The translations under genes were made by a program, and so were the position numbers. A DNA stretch of 64,000 nucleotides. It comes from an uncultured Isosphaeraceae bacterium. GTDB lineage: Bacteria > Planctomycetota > Planctomycetia > Isosphaerales > Isosphaeraceae. The notes beneath the pieces are model-generated. The model saw only the letters and a list, made by a program, of their open reading frames with translations. It ran no database searches and was not told the DNA's origin. How positions within the stretch are numbered: the first letter of the stretch is position 1; the number at the start of each line of letters is the position of its first letter. This document shows positions 27,817-36,685 of the stretch, one piece after another. The stretch is from contig CAMFLR010000002.1 in assembly GCA_945957605.1 (NCBI GenBank), positions 544,197 through 608,196 on the forward strand, written 5' to 3'.

Positions 27817-30732
27817 ATGCCCCGTCTGCTCTGCCCAATATTGCTGTTGCTGGTCGGTTGCGCACTCACTGTGCAAGCCGCCGGCCCACCCACACTAGAA
27901 TCTCGTTTCGAACAGACTGTTAAGCCGTTTCTCGCCAAACACTGCACCTCGTGCCACGGCCTTTACAAGCAAGAAAGCAAACTCAATCTCAGCACTTATT
28001 CGTCCGTTAAATCCATTATTAATGCTTACACAGCATGGCAAGACATTCTCGAACGTGTTGAAGCCGAAGAAATGCCGCCCGCGAAGGCGCGTACCCAGCC
28101 GAGCGATGACGAACGCGCCGCCGTCATCGCCTGGATCAAGGAACTGTTCGATCGCGAAGCAACCCGCAATGTCGGCGATCCCGGAACCGTTCTAGCCCGC
28201 CGCCTGAGCAATCCCGAATACGACAATACGATTCGCGACCTGACCGGCATCGACCTTCGTCCGACGCGCGAGTTCCCCGTCGACCCTGCGAACGAGGCCG
28301 GCTTCGCCAACTCGGGCGAGTCGCTGACAATGTCGCCCGCGCTCTTGAAGAAATACCTCGAAGCGGCGCGCAAAGTTGCAGATCACGCCGTTTTGAAGCC
28401 CAATGGCGCAATCGACTTCGCCCCGCATCTTGCCGTTACCGACACCGACCGCGACAAATACTGCGTCCAACGCATCATCAATTTTTACAATTCACATAAT
28501 GTCGAATTTTCGACCTACTTCCTCACGCTTCTCGAATCCGAAAATGCCGACGGCAGCCTCTCGACAAATAAACTCGCCGATATCGCCAAAGCACGCGGCC
28601 TGAGCGCTCGATACCTCGACACGCTGGGCAATCTGCTCTATAACCCGGGTTCTCACCTCGGACCGCTCGACGACCTCCGAACTCGCTGGAAATCGCGCCC
28701 GAAATTCGCTCGTGACGACGCCTCCGTGAAATCATGGTGCGACAGTCTCCAGCGCGAGCTAGTTGCCCAACGCAAGTCTCTCACTCCCACGATTGCGAAT
28801 CTCAACGTCAAAGGAATGTCAAAGGGCAGTCAACCGCTCGTGATCTGGCGAAACGAGCAGCTCGCGACCTCGCACCAACTTCCGCCCGACGAAAACAAGC
28901 TCGACGAATTGCTCAAAAAGCTGCCCGACGGCACCTCCCGCGACGCCCTCAAACACGACGTCGCCCTCTTTTGCGAACTCATCCCCGACGCCTTTGTCAT
29001 CAGCGACCGCGGCCCCTACTTTGACCCGAAAGCTGCAAACAAGGGACGTCCGCTCACCGCCGGCTTCCACCTGATGCAAGGCTACTCGCGCGACGATGCA
29101 ACTTTGCGCAAGCTCGTTCTTACCGACGCCGAAATCCAACAATTGAACGCACTCTGGGATGAGCTTTACTTCATCACGAATGTACTCGAGCGTCAGTACA
29201 AAGACTTCATCTTCTTCGAACGCGCCGAGCCGCCCCGATTCGCGTTTGGCGCCGAATTCGACTTCGCGCGATCCGAAAACAAAGACGCAACTTCCGAGGC
29301 CACCATTCGTCGCTTGCAGTCGGTTTACCTGGCGAAGGTGAAAAAGAACGGCGCGTCGGAAATGGCCGTGCGAGCGGTTGATGACTTCTTCAATTCGATG
29401 GCAACCAATATCGCCGACGTCCGCAAAAAGCGCTCAGACGTCGAACCCGCCCACGTTCAAGCTTTGCACGCATTCGCTGCCAGGGCCTATCGCCGGCCGC
29501 TCACGCCCGGCGAGCATGCCGAGATTGACGCTTTCTACAAGTCTCTGAGAACCGACGACGGCCTAAGACACGAAGACGCCATTCGCGATTCGATCGCCAG
29601 CGTGTTGATGTCGCCCAACTTCATGTACCGAGTCGTTTCCTCACGACCAGGCGAAGCAATTCAACCGCTCTCATCCCACGATCTCGCCAGCCGCCTCAGC
29701 TACTTTCTCTGGTCGAGCGCTCCGGATGAAACGATGCTGACACTCGCTGGTCAGAACAAATTGCAATCACCCGACGTCTTGCGAGCGCAAACGCAACGCA
29801 TGCTCCGCGATCCCAAATCTCGTGCCCTGGCGGAAGAGTTCTTTGCCACCTGGCTCGACATAAGACGATTCGAAGAGCACAACGCCGTCGATCGTGGTCG
29901 CTTTCCTCAGTTCACGAACGAGCTTCGTGCCGCGATGTATGAAGAACCCATTCGTTTCTTCCTCGACGCGACCGCCCACAATCGCCCGATCCGCGACTTC
30001 CTCTTCGCCACCGACACATTCGTCAATCCCACGCTCGCGAAGCACTACGGCATCTCCATTCCCGCGGGCACCAGACCAGACACATGGACACACATCACGG
30101 ATGCCGACAAGTATGGTCGCGGCGGATTGCTGCCCATGGCCGTCTTCCTCACCGCGAACTCGCCAGGCCTGCGCACCAGTCCCGTAAAACGCGGCTACTG
30201 GGTGGTGAAACGAGTGCTCGGCACGCCGATTCCTCCGCCGCCGGCGCAGGTTCCCGAACTACCTAAAGATGAAGCGTCGAGCGGCGATCTCACGCTTGCA
30301 CAACTTCTCGTACGTCACCGCGAAGTCAAGGCGTGCGCTTCGTGTCATCAGAAGTTCGACTCGGTCGGATTGGTGTTTGAAGGATATGGCCCAGTCGGCG
30401 AGCGAAGAACGCGCGACCTTGGCGGTCGCGCCGTCGACCCGCGTGCCACCATGCCCGACGGTTCCGATCGCACCGATTTCGCCGGCCTGAAAGAGTATCT
30501 CAGCGAAAGCCGTTCACGCGATTTCGCCGATACGTTCCTGCGACGTCTGCTCGCCTACGCTCTCGGTCGATCCCTGATTCTGAGCGACGAACCGACGATC
30601 AAGGAAATGCACAGTCGACTGGGTCCAAACGGTTATCGCCTGGTCGACATCATTGAATTCATTGTCACGAGCAAGCAATTCCAGAACGCGCGCGGCGCCG
30701 AACCGCTCGCAAACGCGGAGAGCCGCCCATGA
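27817..30732 (+). CDS. Planctomycete cytochrome C/DUF1592-family protein (DUF1587-1595-1592-1588-1585)
   Basis: 971 residues with a signal peptide (LLCPILLLLVGCALTVQAA, possibly a lipoprotein through the GC). Domains in order: PSCyt1 haem domain with CTSCH at about 43; DUF1587 at about 128-190 (ARRLSNPEYDNTIRDLTGID); a long insert to about 540; DUF1595 (FAARAYRRPLTPGE); DUF1592 (LASRLSYFLWSSAPDE); DUF1588 (TSPVKRGYWVVKRVLGTPIP) containing a second CXXCH (CASCHQKFDSVGL); and DUF1585 (FLRRLLAYALGRSL). This is the standard exported partner of DUF1552 proteins. It overlaps its DUF1552 partner by 4 nt. Enzymatic role unknown; redox breakdown of polysaccharide is often suspected. Confidence 0.93.
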   Translation: MPRLLCPILLLLVGCALTVQAAGPPTLESRFEQTVKPFLAKHCTSCHGLYKQESKLNLSTYSSVKSIINAYTAWQDILERVEAEEMPPAKARTQPSDDERAAVIAWIKELFDREATRNVGDPGTVLARRLSNPEYDNTIRDLTGIDLRPTREFPVDPANEAGFANSGESLTMSPALLKKYLEAARKVADHAVLKPNGAIDFAPHLAVTDTDRDKYCVQRIINFYNSHNVEFSTYFLTLLESENADGSLSTNKLADIAKARGLSARYLDTLGNLLYNPGSHLGPLDDLRTRWKSRPKFARDDASVKSWCDSLQRELVAQRKSLTPTIANLNVKGMSKGSQPLVIWRNEQLATSHQLPPDENKLDELLKKLPDGTSRDALKHDVALFCELIPDAFVISDRGPYFDPKAANKGRPLTAGFHLMQGYSRDDATLRKLVLTDAEIQQLNALWDELYFITNVLERQYKDFIFFERAEPPRFAFGAEFDFARSENKDATSEATIRRLQSVYLAKVKKNGASEMAVRAVDDFFNSMATNIADVRKKRSDVEPAHVQALHAFAARAYRRPLTPGEHAEIDAFYKSLRTDDGLRHEDAIRDSIASVLMSPNFMYRVVSSRPGEAIQPLSSHDLASRLSYFLWSSAPDETMLTLAGQNKLQSPDVLRAQTQRMLRDPKSRALAEEFFATWLDIRRFEEHNAVDRGRFPQFTNELRAAMYEEPIRFFLDATAHNRPIRDFLFATDTFVNPTLAKHYGISIPAGTRPDTWTHITDADKYGRGGLLPMAVFLTANSPGLRTSPVKRGYWVVKRVLGTPIPPPPAQVPELPKDEASSGDLTLAQLLVRHREVKACASCHQKFDSVGLVFEGYGPVGERRTRDLGGRAVDPRATMPDGSDRTDFAGLKEYLSESRSRDFADTFLRRLLAYALGRSLILSDEPTIKEMHSRLGPNGYRLVDIIEFIVTSKQFQNARGAEPLANAESRP

Positions 30733-32048
30733 ACCAGCGCACGAATCCGATCACACGGCGGACTGTTCTGCAAGGCGCGGGCGTAATTATCGGCTTGCCC
30801 TGGATGGAAGCAATGACGGCCCGCGCCGGCGAACCCACGAACTCGTCGCCGCAACGCTTCGCCGCACTCTTCATGGGCAACGGCATCAGCCCGAAGCACT
30901 GGTGGGCGAAGGGCTCGGGCGCATCGATGGAACTGAGCAAAAGCCTCGAGCCGCTCGCGCCTTTTCGTGCGAAGCTGAACGTCGTCGGCGGCCTTTACAA
31001 CAAGCAGGCCACAGGCGTTGGCATTCATCCCGGCATGACCGGCAACATGCTCTCGGGTGCCCCGCTGCAAAAGGGTGCATCGCTCCGCGGCGGCGTGAGC
31101 ATGGATCAGGTGCTGGCGACTCATCTCGGCGAAGCAACTCCCCAGCCCAGCCTCGTTCTCGGGTGCGAACAACCGATCACCGGCTATCACGAATCCAACT
31201 TCTCGATGGCCTACAGCTCGCACATTTCCTGGCAGAACGCGAACTCACCGGTGCCGATGGAGGTTTACCCTTCACTCGCGTTCGATAGCCTGTTCGAGAA
31301 CCAAGGGAACAAGCGCACAAAGAGCATTCTCGACCGCGTGAAATCACACGCCGGCGCGATGAGTAAACAGATCAGCACGGACGACGCACGCAAACTTGAT
31401 GAATATCTCACGAGCGTGCGCGAAGTGGAAAAACGCGTTGAAAAGATGCGCGCGGGTGAAGACAAAGCGAAGTCGAACGCCAGCGACAAGAGTGCTCCGC
31501 TCGCCACGCTCAAGCGGCCCGACAACGGCCTGCCCGAAGACATTCGCGAGCACATGAAGCTGATGTGCGACATCGTCGCGCTCGGTTTTCAGATGGACAA
31601 AACTCGCGTCGCCACGCTGCTGCTTTGTCGCGATCTTTCCGGCCTGTTTTATCCCTTCCTGGATGTTCGCACCGCACACCATCCCGCATCGCACGACGAC
31701 ACGTCCGAAGGCTACCAGCGCGTGACGCACTATTATGTGAGTCAGCTCGCCTACCTTGCAGGCCGGCTCGACGCGATGAAGGAAGCGAATGACAAAACGG
31801 TGCTCGACAACACCTGCCTGATGTTCGTATCGAACATGTGGTCGGGCAGCCGGCACGATAATTCGCACGTGCCGCTCTTGCTCGTCGGCGGCCTGGGTGG
31901 AACACTCGAAACCGGCCGCGTGCTCGACTATCGCACAAAAGGCGACGACAACCGCCGCCTTTGCTCACTTTATCTTTCACTCATGGATCGCATGAATGTG
32001 AAGCTGCCAGAATTCGGCGATGCAAAATCCCGCCTCGCCGTTATCTGA
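30729..32048 (+). CDS. DUF1552 protein, partner of the upstream DUF1592 gene
   Basis: 439 residues. A Tat-like signal (TRRTVLQGAGVIIGLPWMEA) leads into the DUF1552 fold: RFAALFMGNGISPKHWWAKG, FRAKLNVVGGLYNK, GGVSMDQVLA, YSSHISWQNANSPVP, LMCDIVALGFQMDKTRVATLLL and DNTCLMFVSNMWSGSRHDN. The ATG overlaps the preceding stop as ATGA, so translation is coupled. The family is distantly related to DUF1501/alkaline phosphatase-like proteins. It converges with the deiodinase-like gene, one base apart. Confidence 0.93.
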   Translation: MNQRTNPITRRTVLQGAGVIIGLPWMEAMTARAGEPTNSSPQRFAALFMGNGISPKHWWAKGSGASMELSKSLEPLAPFRAKLNVVGGLYNKQATGVGIHPGMTGNMLSGAPLQKGASLRGGVSMDQVLATHLGEATPQPSLVLGCEQPITGYHESNFSMAYSSHISWQNANSPVPMEVYPSLAFDSLFENQGNKRTKSILDRVKSHAGAMSKQISTDDARKLDEYLTSVREVEKRVEKMRAGEDKAKSNASDKSAPLATLKRPDNGLPEDIREHMKLMCDIVALGFQMDKTRVATLLLCRDLSGLFYPFLDVRTAHHPASHDDTSEGYQRVTHYYVSQLAYLAGRLDAMKEANDKTVLDNTCLMFVSNMWSGSRHDNSHVPLLLVGGLGGTLETGRVLDYRTKGDDNRRLCSLYLSLMDRMNVKLPEFGDAKSRLAVI

Positions 32049-32049
32049 T

Positions 32050-33168
32050 TCACTTCTTCTGCAGCATCATAATCAGCGACTGTTCGAGTTCGGCCGGCTT
32101 GAAGCCGAACGGTCCGCGTCCGGATTTGAATGCAACTTTCCCGTCGCTATCGATCAGATACATCCGGCTCGGCATGCCGCTGTAGCAAGCGCCAACCGCG
32201 TCGTCCATGGTGTCGACCAGTACCGGGAAATCAAAGCCAAGCCGACTCACGCAAGTCTTCGCGACACCAACTCGCTCGGCATACGTCTTCGGCTGCGAGA
32301 GCGTCACGCCCACGCGGTCGTTGCTCTCCATTTGCCAGCCGTCGGTTGGATGTGCCTCACGCACGTAAACCATCACAAACGTCGCGCGGTCCTCGTACAT
32401 CGCGTGCAACTTCTCGACATTCCCCGCCTGCATGCGAAAAGGTCCGCAGGTGAAGTTTCCGAAAATCAAGACAACCGGCTTCGGCCCAATTAGCTTGGAA
32501 AGCGAAATATCTTCCTTGCCGTCGAACGTTTTGAGCGAAAACCGAGGCGCCTTGTCGCCAACGTTCGGGCCCGGCTGAAGCGAACCGATTTCCTGGCGAA
32601 ACAGCCCCTTGATCAGCGTCTCTTTCGACGGTCCCGTCTGAATCGCCAAGCTACCCGTTCGCCCGCCAGGCTGAGGAAAACCGGCCTGAAGGTCGCTCAG
32701 TGAAAGGTAACCGGTTTTGCCGGCATCCATCCGCCCGAACAGTGCGTCGAATTCCTCTTTCGTCACCTTGCCATCGCCGTCCGCATCGGCGCGATTGAAG
32801 AACATCGCACCCGGACTCATCGTTAAAGCGTGCGCACTGAAGTCGAAATCGGACCATCCTAGAACGCCGTTGTGGTCGCGATCGAGCCTCGCAAAATCGA
32901 CGTCGGAACTCGGAAATTCGGATCGCTCGATCTCACCGTTTTTGTTGGCGTCGTATCGCTTGAGCGTGCTCGGCCAATTGTATTTGTTCTGACTCACGGC
33001 CGTGCGAAACCAGCCATCATTCGGGCCGAGATGGCTACCGCGCAGAATATCCCAGTACATTTCCTGCCACTCAGGCCGTTCCTGTGCTTGGGCCTTGCCG
33101 CCAGCGATCGTCAAGAACGAAACGATGCCCGCGACGAGGATCAACTGCCGAGAAACGTGACGAATCAT
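32050..33168 (-). CDS. Secreted EF-hand protein fused to a deiodinase-like thioredoxin fold
   Basis: 372 residues. Signal peptide 1-28, then EF-hand-type loops at 73-84 (DANKNGEIERSE), 96-107 (DRDHNGVLGWSD), 128-139 (DADGDGKVTKEE, fully canonical) and a weak one at 148-159. Residues 200-370 form a thioredoxin-like domain that matches iodothyronine deiodinases (PF00837-type): FGNFTCGPF at 236-244, YVREAHPTDGWQM at 268-280, and VLVDTMDDAVGACYSGMPSRMYLI at about 316-339, here quoted by its core VLVDTMD and PSRMYLI. The position of the vertebrate selenocysteine is Cys241 (TGC), and the neighbouring cysteine of deiodinases is Phe. A periplasmic, calcium-responsive redox or dehalogenase-like enzyme is an inference; peroxiredoxin-like activity is the more cautious reading. 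Confidence 0.85.
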   Translation of the reverse strand: MIRHVSRQLILVAGIVSFLTIAGGKAQAQERPEWQEMYWDILRGSHLGPNDGWFRTAVSQNKYNWPSTLKRYDANKNGEIERSEFPSSDVDFARLDRDHNGVLGWSDFDFSAHALTMSPGAMFFNRADADGDGKVTKEEFDALFGRMDAGKTGYLSLSDLQAGFPQPGGRTGSLAIQTGPSKETLIKGLFRQEIGSLQPGPNVGDKAPRFSLKTFDGKEDISLSKLIGPKPVVLIFGNFTCGPFRMQAGNVEKLHAMYEDRATFVMVYVREAHPTDGWQMESNDRVGVTLSQPKTYAERVGVAKTCVSRLGFDFPVLVDTMDDAVGACYSGMPSRMYLIDSDGKVAFKSGRGPFGFKPAELEQSLIMMLQKK

Positions 33169-33273
33169 GGTTCAATCCAGCGTTCTCTACGAAGGTTAAA
33201 TCGCTTCCGATGCCGTCCGCTATTATCGGTCGAAGCGACGATCTACGCCAGAGTTCGCAGCGGCTCGATCCGA

Positions 33274-33993
33274 TCATCCACCGGCGCGAAATTCAGGTAC
33301 CGCAAGACATCCAGGACAACGAATCGACACGCCTGTATTCCAGAATTGCAGCCCGCGATTAAACGCCAGTAAGCCGGTGATGAAAACAAAAACAGCCGCG
33401 ACCTGAAAAACGCGTTGCCTTGTTGCGTGCGAGACAAACGACCCACCCGCACCCGTCGCCACCATCGCCGGAATCGTCCCCAGCCCAAACGCGAGCATAA
33501 CCAGCCAGCCGTTCAACACGTTCGCTGTGCTCGTCGCCAGTGCGAGATACCCATAAACCAGCCCGCACGGGAGCAATCCATTGAGCACTCCCGCGAGAAA
33601 CACCATTTGCCGCTGAGGAGATTTCAAGAACGGTCCAACGAACGAACCCATCAGACACGCGTGGTGCGTTTCTCCTCGCCAAACGCGCGGCAAAATGCCA
33701 AGCGTGAGCAGCCCCTGCGTCATCAGCAGCACGCCCGCGACGATCGACAGCACCGCCTGTGCATTCACGAAAAAACTCGCGCGACGCGCGAACCAGAATC
33801 CGCCGAATCCAGCGACAGCACCAAGAAATCCGTATGTGAAAACACGCCCAAACGCATAAAGTAATTGTCGTGTGAGATTCTGCGAAATCGATTTCGACCC
33901 TACGCCGATCGTGACGACGAACCCGCCGCACATGCCCACGCAGTGCGCAGATGCGAGCAAGCCTCCGAGCGCGATCAGCGGCAAGTCGCTCAT
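33274..33993 (-). CDS. DsbD_2/TauE-like membrane protein of the cbb3 operon
   Basis: 239 residues, about six membrane segments. It opens with GGLLASAHCVGMCGGF and has a second half with LNGLLPCGLVYGYLALA; the GMCGG and LPCGL cysteines are the hallmarks of the DsbD_2 (UreH/TauE-like) proteins that accompany cbb3 oxidase assembly genes and copper ATPases. A role in delivering reductant or copper for cytochrome and CuB maturation is likely. The ATG overlaps the ATPase stop by 4 nt. Last gene of the oxidase operon. Confidence 0.88.
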   Translation of the reverse strand: MSDLPLIALGGLLASAHCVGMCGGFVVTIGVGSKSISQNLTRQLLYAFGRVFTYGFLGAVAGFGGFWFARRASFFVNAQAVLSIVAGVLLMTQGLLTLGILPRVWRGETHHACLMGSFVGPFLKSPQRQMVFLAGVLNGLLPCGLVYGYLALATSTANVLNGWLVMLAFGLGTIPAMVATGAGGSFVSHATRQRVFQVAAVFVFITGLLAFNRGLQFWNTGVSIRCPGCLAVPEFRAGG

Positions 33994-36155
33994 GCAACAG
34001 CCTTCATTTCTAAACGTTGTCGGCGATCGGTCGTATCGTGGCTGAGCAACCGCAGCGAATTCGCGATCACAAACATGCTGCTAATCACCATAACAAACGC
34101 CGCAATCGAAGGACTCAATCGGCCAAACGCTGCCAGGCCCACGCCAACCGCGTTATATCCAAACGCCCACAACAAATTATAGCGGATCATTCGCACCGTT
34201 CGGCGCGCCAACTTGATCGACCACGGAATGCGCCGCAAATCGTCGCCGAGCAGGCAAACTGCCGCCGAGTCGCGCGAAAGATCGGTGCCACATCCCAGCG
34301 CGACGCCGACGTCACTCGCCGCCAGTGCGGGTGCGTCGTTAACTCCATCGCCCACCATGGCTACAGCACCAAATCGCTTACGGATTGCAGCGATCTCGTC
34401 AACCTTGTCCTCAGGCAATAGAGCCGCCTTCACGAACACTCCAAGCTCGACACCAAGCACCTTGCCTCGCGCCTTGTGATCGCCAGTGAGAACCTCGACA
34501 TCAAGACCGAGCAATCGACATTCCTCGATCGCATCGTGCGTCTCGGAACGGATTTGTTCTTCGAAAACGAAGATCGCGTCGACCCGATTATTCGAACCAA
34601 GAAATGCCACCGACGACCCAGCCTTTTCAATCTGATCCGCCCTTCGAAGAAGGGATCCATCCATCGACAGCCCCTTCTCATCCATCAACCGGCGATTGCC
34701 AAGATAGTGAACCACTTCGCTGTCTTCGAACGACGCGGCCAACCCTCGCCCCGCAAGAGTGCGCACCTCGATAGGACGTTGGGTTGTCGTCAAATCGCTC
34801 TCAATGGCATCGAGCATTGCTCGCGAGAGAATATGAGTCGAAGCTTTGACCATGCTCGCAGCAATTGCAAGCGTGGCTTCGTCGTCTGCAGAGTTGGCAA
34901 ATACAATTCCCGTCACACTTGCTTCGCCGGTAGTCAATGTTCCGGTCTTGTCGAAACAAATCGCGCGAATCGCGGCCAGGCGTTCGAGCGCCTCGCCACT
35001 TCGAAAAATCACGCCCGACTCAGCCGCGCGTGCAAGCGCCGACCAGACCGCGAGTGGTGTCGCTAATCCCAGTGCGCAAGGGCAAGCGATCAGCACGACG
35101 GCCAGCGATTGCAAAATTCCGCGTTCGAGACCTGCATTCGTCGTTTGAATCACGAACGTCAGCACGGCGATCAAGCCAACGACAGGTACGAACCAGTTCG
35201 ACACCTTATCCGCGAGTTTCTCGTAACGCCCCTTTGCCTTTCGCGCGTCGCGCACCAGCGAAATCAGGCGTTCGAGCGTTGCCGAAGTGCCAGTTGCGGT
35301 CGATTCGATGAGCAAATCGCCATCGAGATTCAACGAGCCCGCAAGCACGTTGTCGCCGTGTTGACGGAGTACGGGTTGGCTCTCGCCCGTGAAAAACTGC
35401 TCGTCGACGTAAGCCAAACCGCGAACAATTCGGCCGTCAACTGGCACACGTTCACCAGCGAGCGACCGAACAAAATCCCCCTTCACGACTTCAGCCGCGG
35501 GCACGATCGCTTCTTCGCCGTCGCACACCTTACGCACGGTTTCTGGCATCAACCGCGCAAGACGATCGAGCGCATCACCCGCTTTGATTTTTCCGGTCGC
35601 CTCGAGCCAGCGCCCGAGCGTGACCATCACGAGTACGACGCAACCGACCTCAAAATAAATCGCACCCGTTCCGCGCATCACCGAAATTGTCGAATAGACA
35701 AACGACGCGATCACGCCCGCCGCGAGAATGAGATCTGTGGAATAAGCGCCACGTTTCGCTGCTTCGAGCGCGTTGAAGAGCAACGGCCGCCCAAGAAGCA
35801 GCAGCACAGGCGCCGAGAAGAACAGGCTGGCGACGCGAAAGAAACCGGCGAACGACTGCGTGAGCGCGTCGGTTTCGGTCACCTCGTAAACTTCGGTCGA
35901 CCAAAGCGCCATGGTGAAGGCCATGACGTTCATCGAAAAGAAGATCGCCAGCCCAAGCTGCGTGAGCGTTTTGCGGGCGACGTTGGGCTCGTCGCCGTCG
36001 TGAGCGACTGTCGCGGCGAATCGGCAGCCGAAGCAGCAGTATTCGGGCTCATCGGCAACGTCGCGCCTTCGACTATGCGCGGGCAATTGCAAACCGCAGC
36101 GGGCGCACAGCCTCAGGTTGGAATCAACAATCACTTCATCAATAATCGTGCTCAC
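33990..36155 (-). CDS. ccoI: Copper-transporting P1B-type ATPase (CcoI-like)
   Basis: 721 residues. The N-terminus has a Cys-rich metal-binding region (CARCGLQLP, then YCCFGCRFA), then about eight membrane helices. P-type motifs are complete: TGES in the actuator (FFTGESQPV), CPC in the membrane (IACPCALGLATP), phosphorylation motif DKTGTLTTGE, and hinge VGDGVNDAPALAASD. CPC ATPases of this type in oxidase operons (CcoI/FixI) move copper for insertion into CcoN. The start overlaps the preceding small gene as ATGA. Length and motifs are typical. Confidence 0.94.
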   Translation of the reverse strand: MSTIIDEVIVDSNLRLCARCGLQLPAHSRRRDVADEPEYCCFGCRFAATVAHDGDEPNVARKTLTQLGLAIFFSMNVMAFTMALWSTEVYEVTETDALTQSFAGFFRVASLFFSAPVLLLLGRPLLFNALEAAKRGAYSTDLILAAGVIASFVYSTISVMRGTGAIYFEVGCVVLVMVTLGRWLEATGKIKAGDALDRLARLMPETVRKVCDGEEAIVPAAEVVKGDFVRSLAGERVPVDGRIVRGLAYVDEQFFTGESQPVLRQHGDNVLAGSLNLDGDLLIESTATGTSATLERLISLVRDARKAKGRYEKLADKVSNWFVPVVGLIAVLTFVIQTTNAGLERGILQSLAVVLIACPCALGLATPLAVWSALARAAESGVIFRSGEALERLAAIRAICFDKTGTLTTGEASVTGIVFANSADDEATLAIAASMVKASTHILSRAMLDAIESDLTTTQRPIEVRTLAGRGLAASFEDSEVVHYLGNRRLMDEKGLSMDGSLLRRADQIEKAGSSVAFLGSNNRVDAIFVFEEQIRSETHDAIEECRLLGLDVEVLTGDHKARGKVLGVELGVFVKAALLPEDKVDEIAAIRKRFGAVAMVGDGVNDAPALAASDVGVALGCGTDLSRDSAAVCLLGDDLRRIPWSIKLARRTVRMIRYNLLWAFGYNAVGVGLAAFGRLSPSIAAFVMVISSMFVIANSLRLLSHDTTDRRQRLEMKAVA

Positions 36156-36328
36156 GGCGGGGTCAATAGCTCCGCATCAAGGGCGGGAAGTACGCCCGTC
36201 ACCACGTACCAGGCCGCGTAGCACCAGAAGATGATCCAGAGCAGCCGCAGGAACCAGGGGATCGCGTGACCGACGTAGCTGTGATACGTCCCTTCCTGAA
36301 CGGGTGTCGTTTGTTCGGGCGCAGGCAT
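36152..36328 (-). CDS. 58-residue membrane protein resembling the CcoP N-terminal segment
   Basis: Start ATG at 36328 is supported by GAGGAG with 8-nt spacing (a TTG two codons earlier is less likely). The chain is a short soluble head, then VGHAIPWFLRLLWIIFWCYAAWYVV, whose aromatic core is FLRLLWIIFWCYAAWYV. CcoP/FixP proteins begin with a similar arrangement (a hydrophilic head, Pro-Trp, one membrane helix) before two haem c domains; here the protein stops after the helix. It lies between the ccoS-like gene and ccoI, overlapping ccoI by 4 nt. I read it as a free-standing CcoP anchor; a CcoQ-like subunit is the alternative. Confidence 0.68.
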   Translation of the reverse strand: MPAPEQTTPVQEGTYHSYVGHAIPWFLRLLWIIFWCYAAWYVVTGVLPALDAELLTPP

Positions 36329-36358
36329 GTTCAAGTCTCCTCGAGATCTGGGCTGTTA

Positions 36359-36685
36359 TCAGATTCGTTCGTCGTCGAGCATTCGCTCGGTCTCGAGGAA
36401 CGACCGCTTGGGATCTTCGATATCACTGAACATGCCGTTCAGAATCGCCCAGCAAAATAGGAAGAAAAAACCCAAGCTCGCGAGCAGATAATTAACGACC
36501 GGCGTGATCGCGAACACTCCGTCAGCATCGCCTTGCGCCAGCGAGATCAACTCCGCCAGCTTCTTGCCGAAGGCAAGGCAACTCGGGACCAGGATGACCA
36601 CGGCGAGAATCACGGTCGACCAGCGCGACTTACGGCGTAACGGCCGCTGAATCGGCGACTCGCCAGCAGAAGAGTTCGACATCAT
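36359..36685 (-). CDS. ccoS: CcoS-like cbb3 oxidase maturation protein with an N-terminal extension
   Basis: 108 residues. The C-terminal part (YLLASLGFFFLFCWAILNGMFSDIEDPKR, core WAILNGMFSDIEDPKR) matches CcoS proteins, which end in one membrane helix followed by a (S/N)GxFxDxExP motif and help cofactor insertion into cbb3 oxidase. Ordinary CcoS is about 50-70 residues; this one carries an additional N-terminal helix (STVILAVVILVPSCLAF) and a periplasmic or cytoplasmic loop. The ATG at 36685 overlaps the ccoO stop as ATGA; a longer frame reading back inside ccoO is rejected. Confidence 0.78.
   Translation of the reverse strand: MMSNSSAGESPIQRPLRRKSRWSTVILAVVILVPSCLAFGKKLAELISLAQGDADGVFAITPVVNYLLASLGFFFLFCWAILNGMFSDIEDPKRSFLETERMLDDERI

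Noticed and set aside
32446-32448. A selenocysteine codon in the deiodinase-like gene
   Set aside because: The codon at the selenocysteine position is TGC (Cys), the frame is continuous and no SECIS-like hairpin is needed.
35109-36221. A 370-residue plus-strand open frame opposite the copper ATPase
   Set aside because: The charged, low-complexity product lacks any motif, while the minus strand has complete P-type ATPase motifs.
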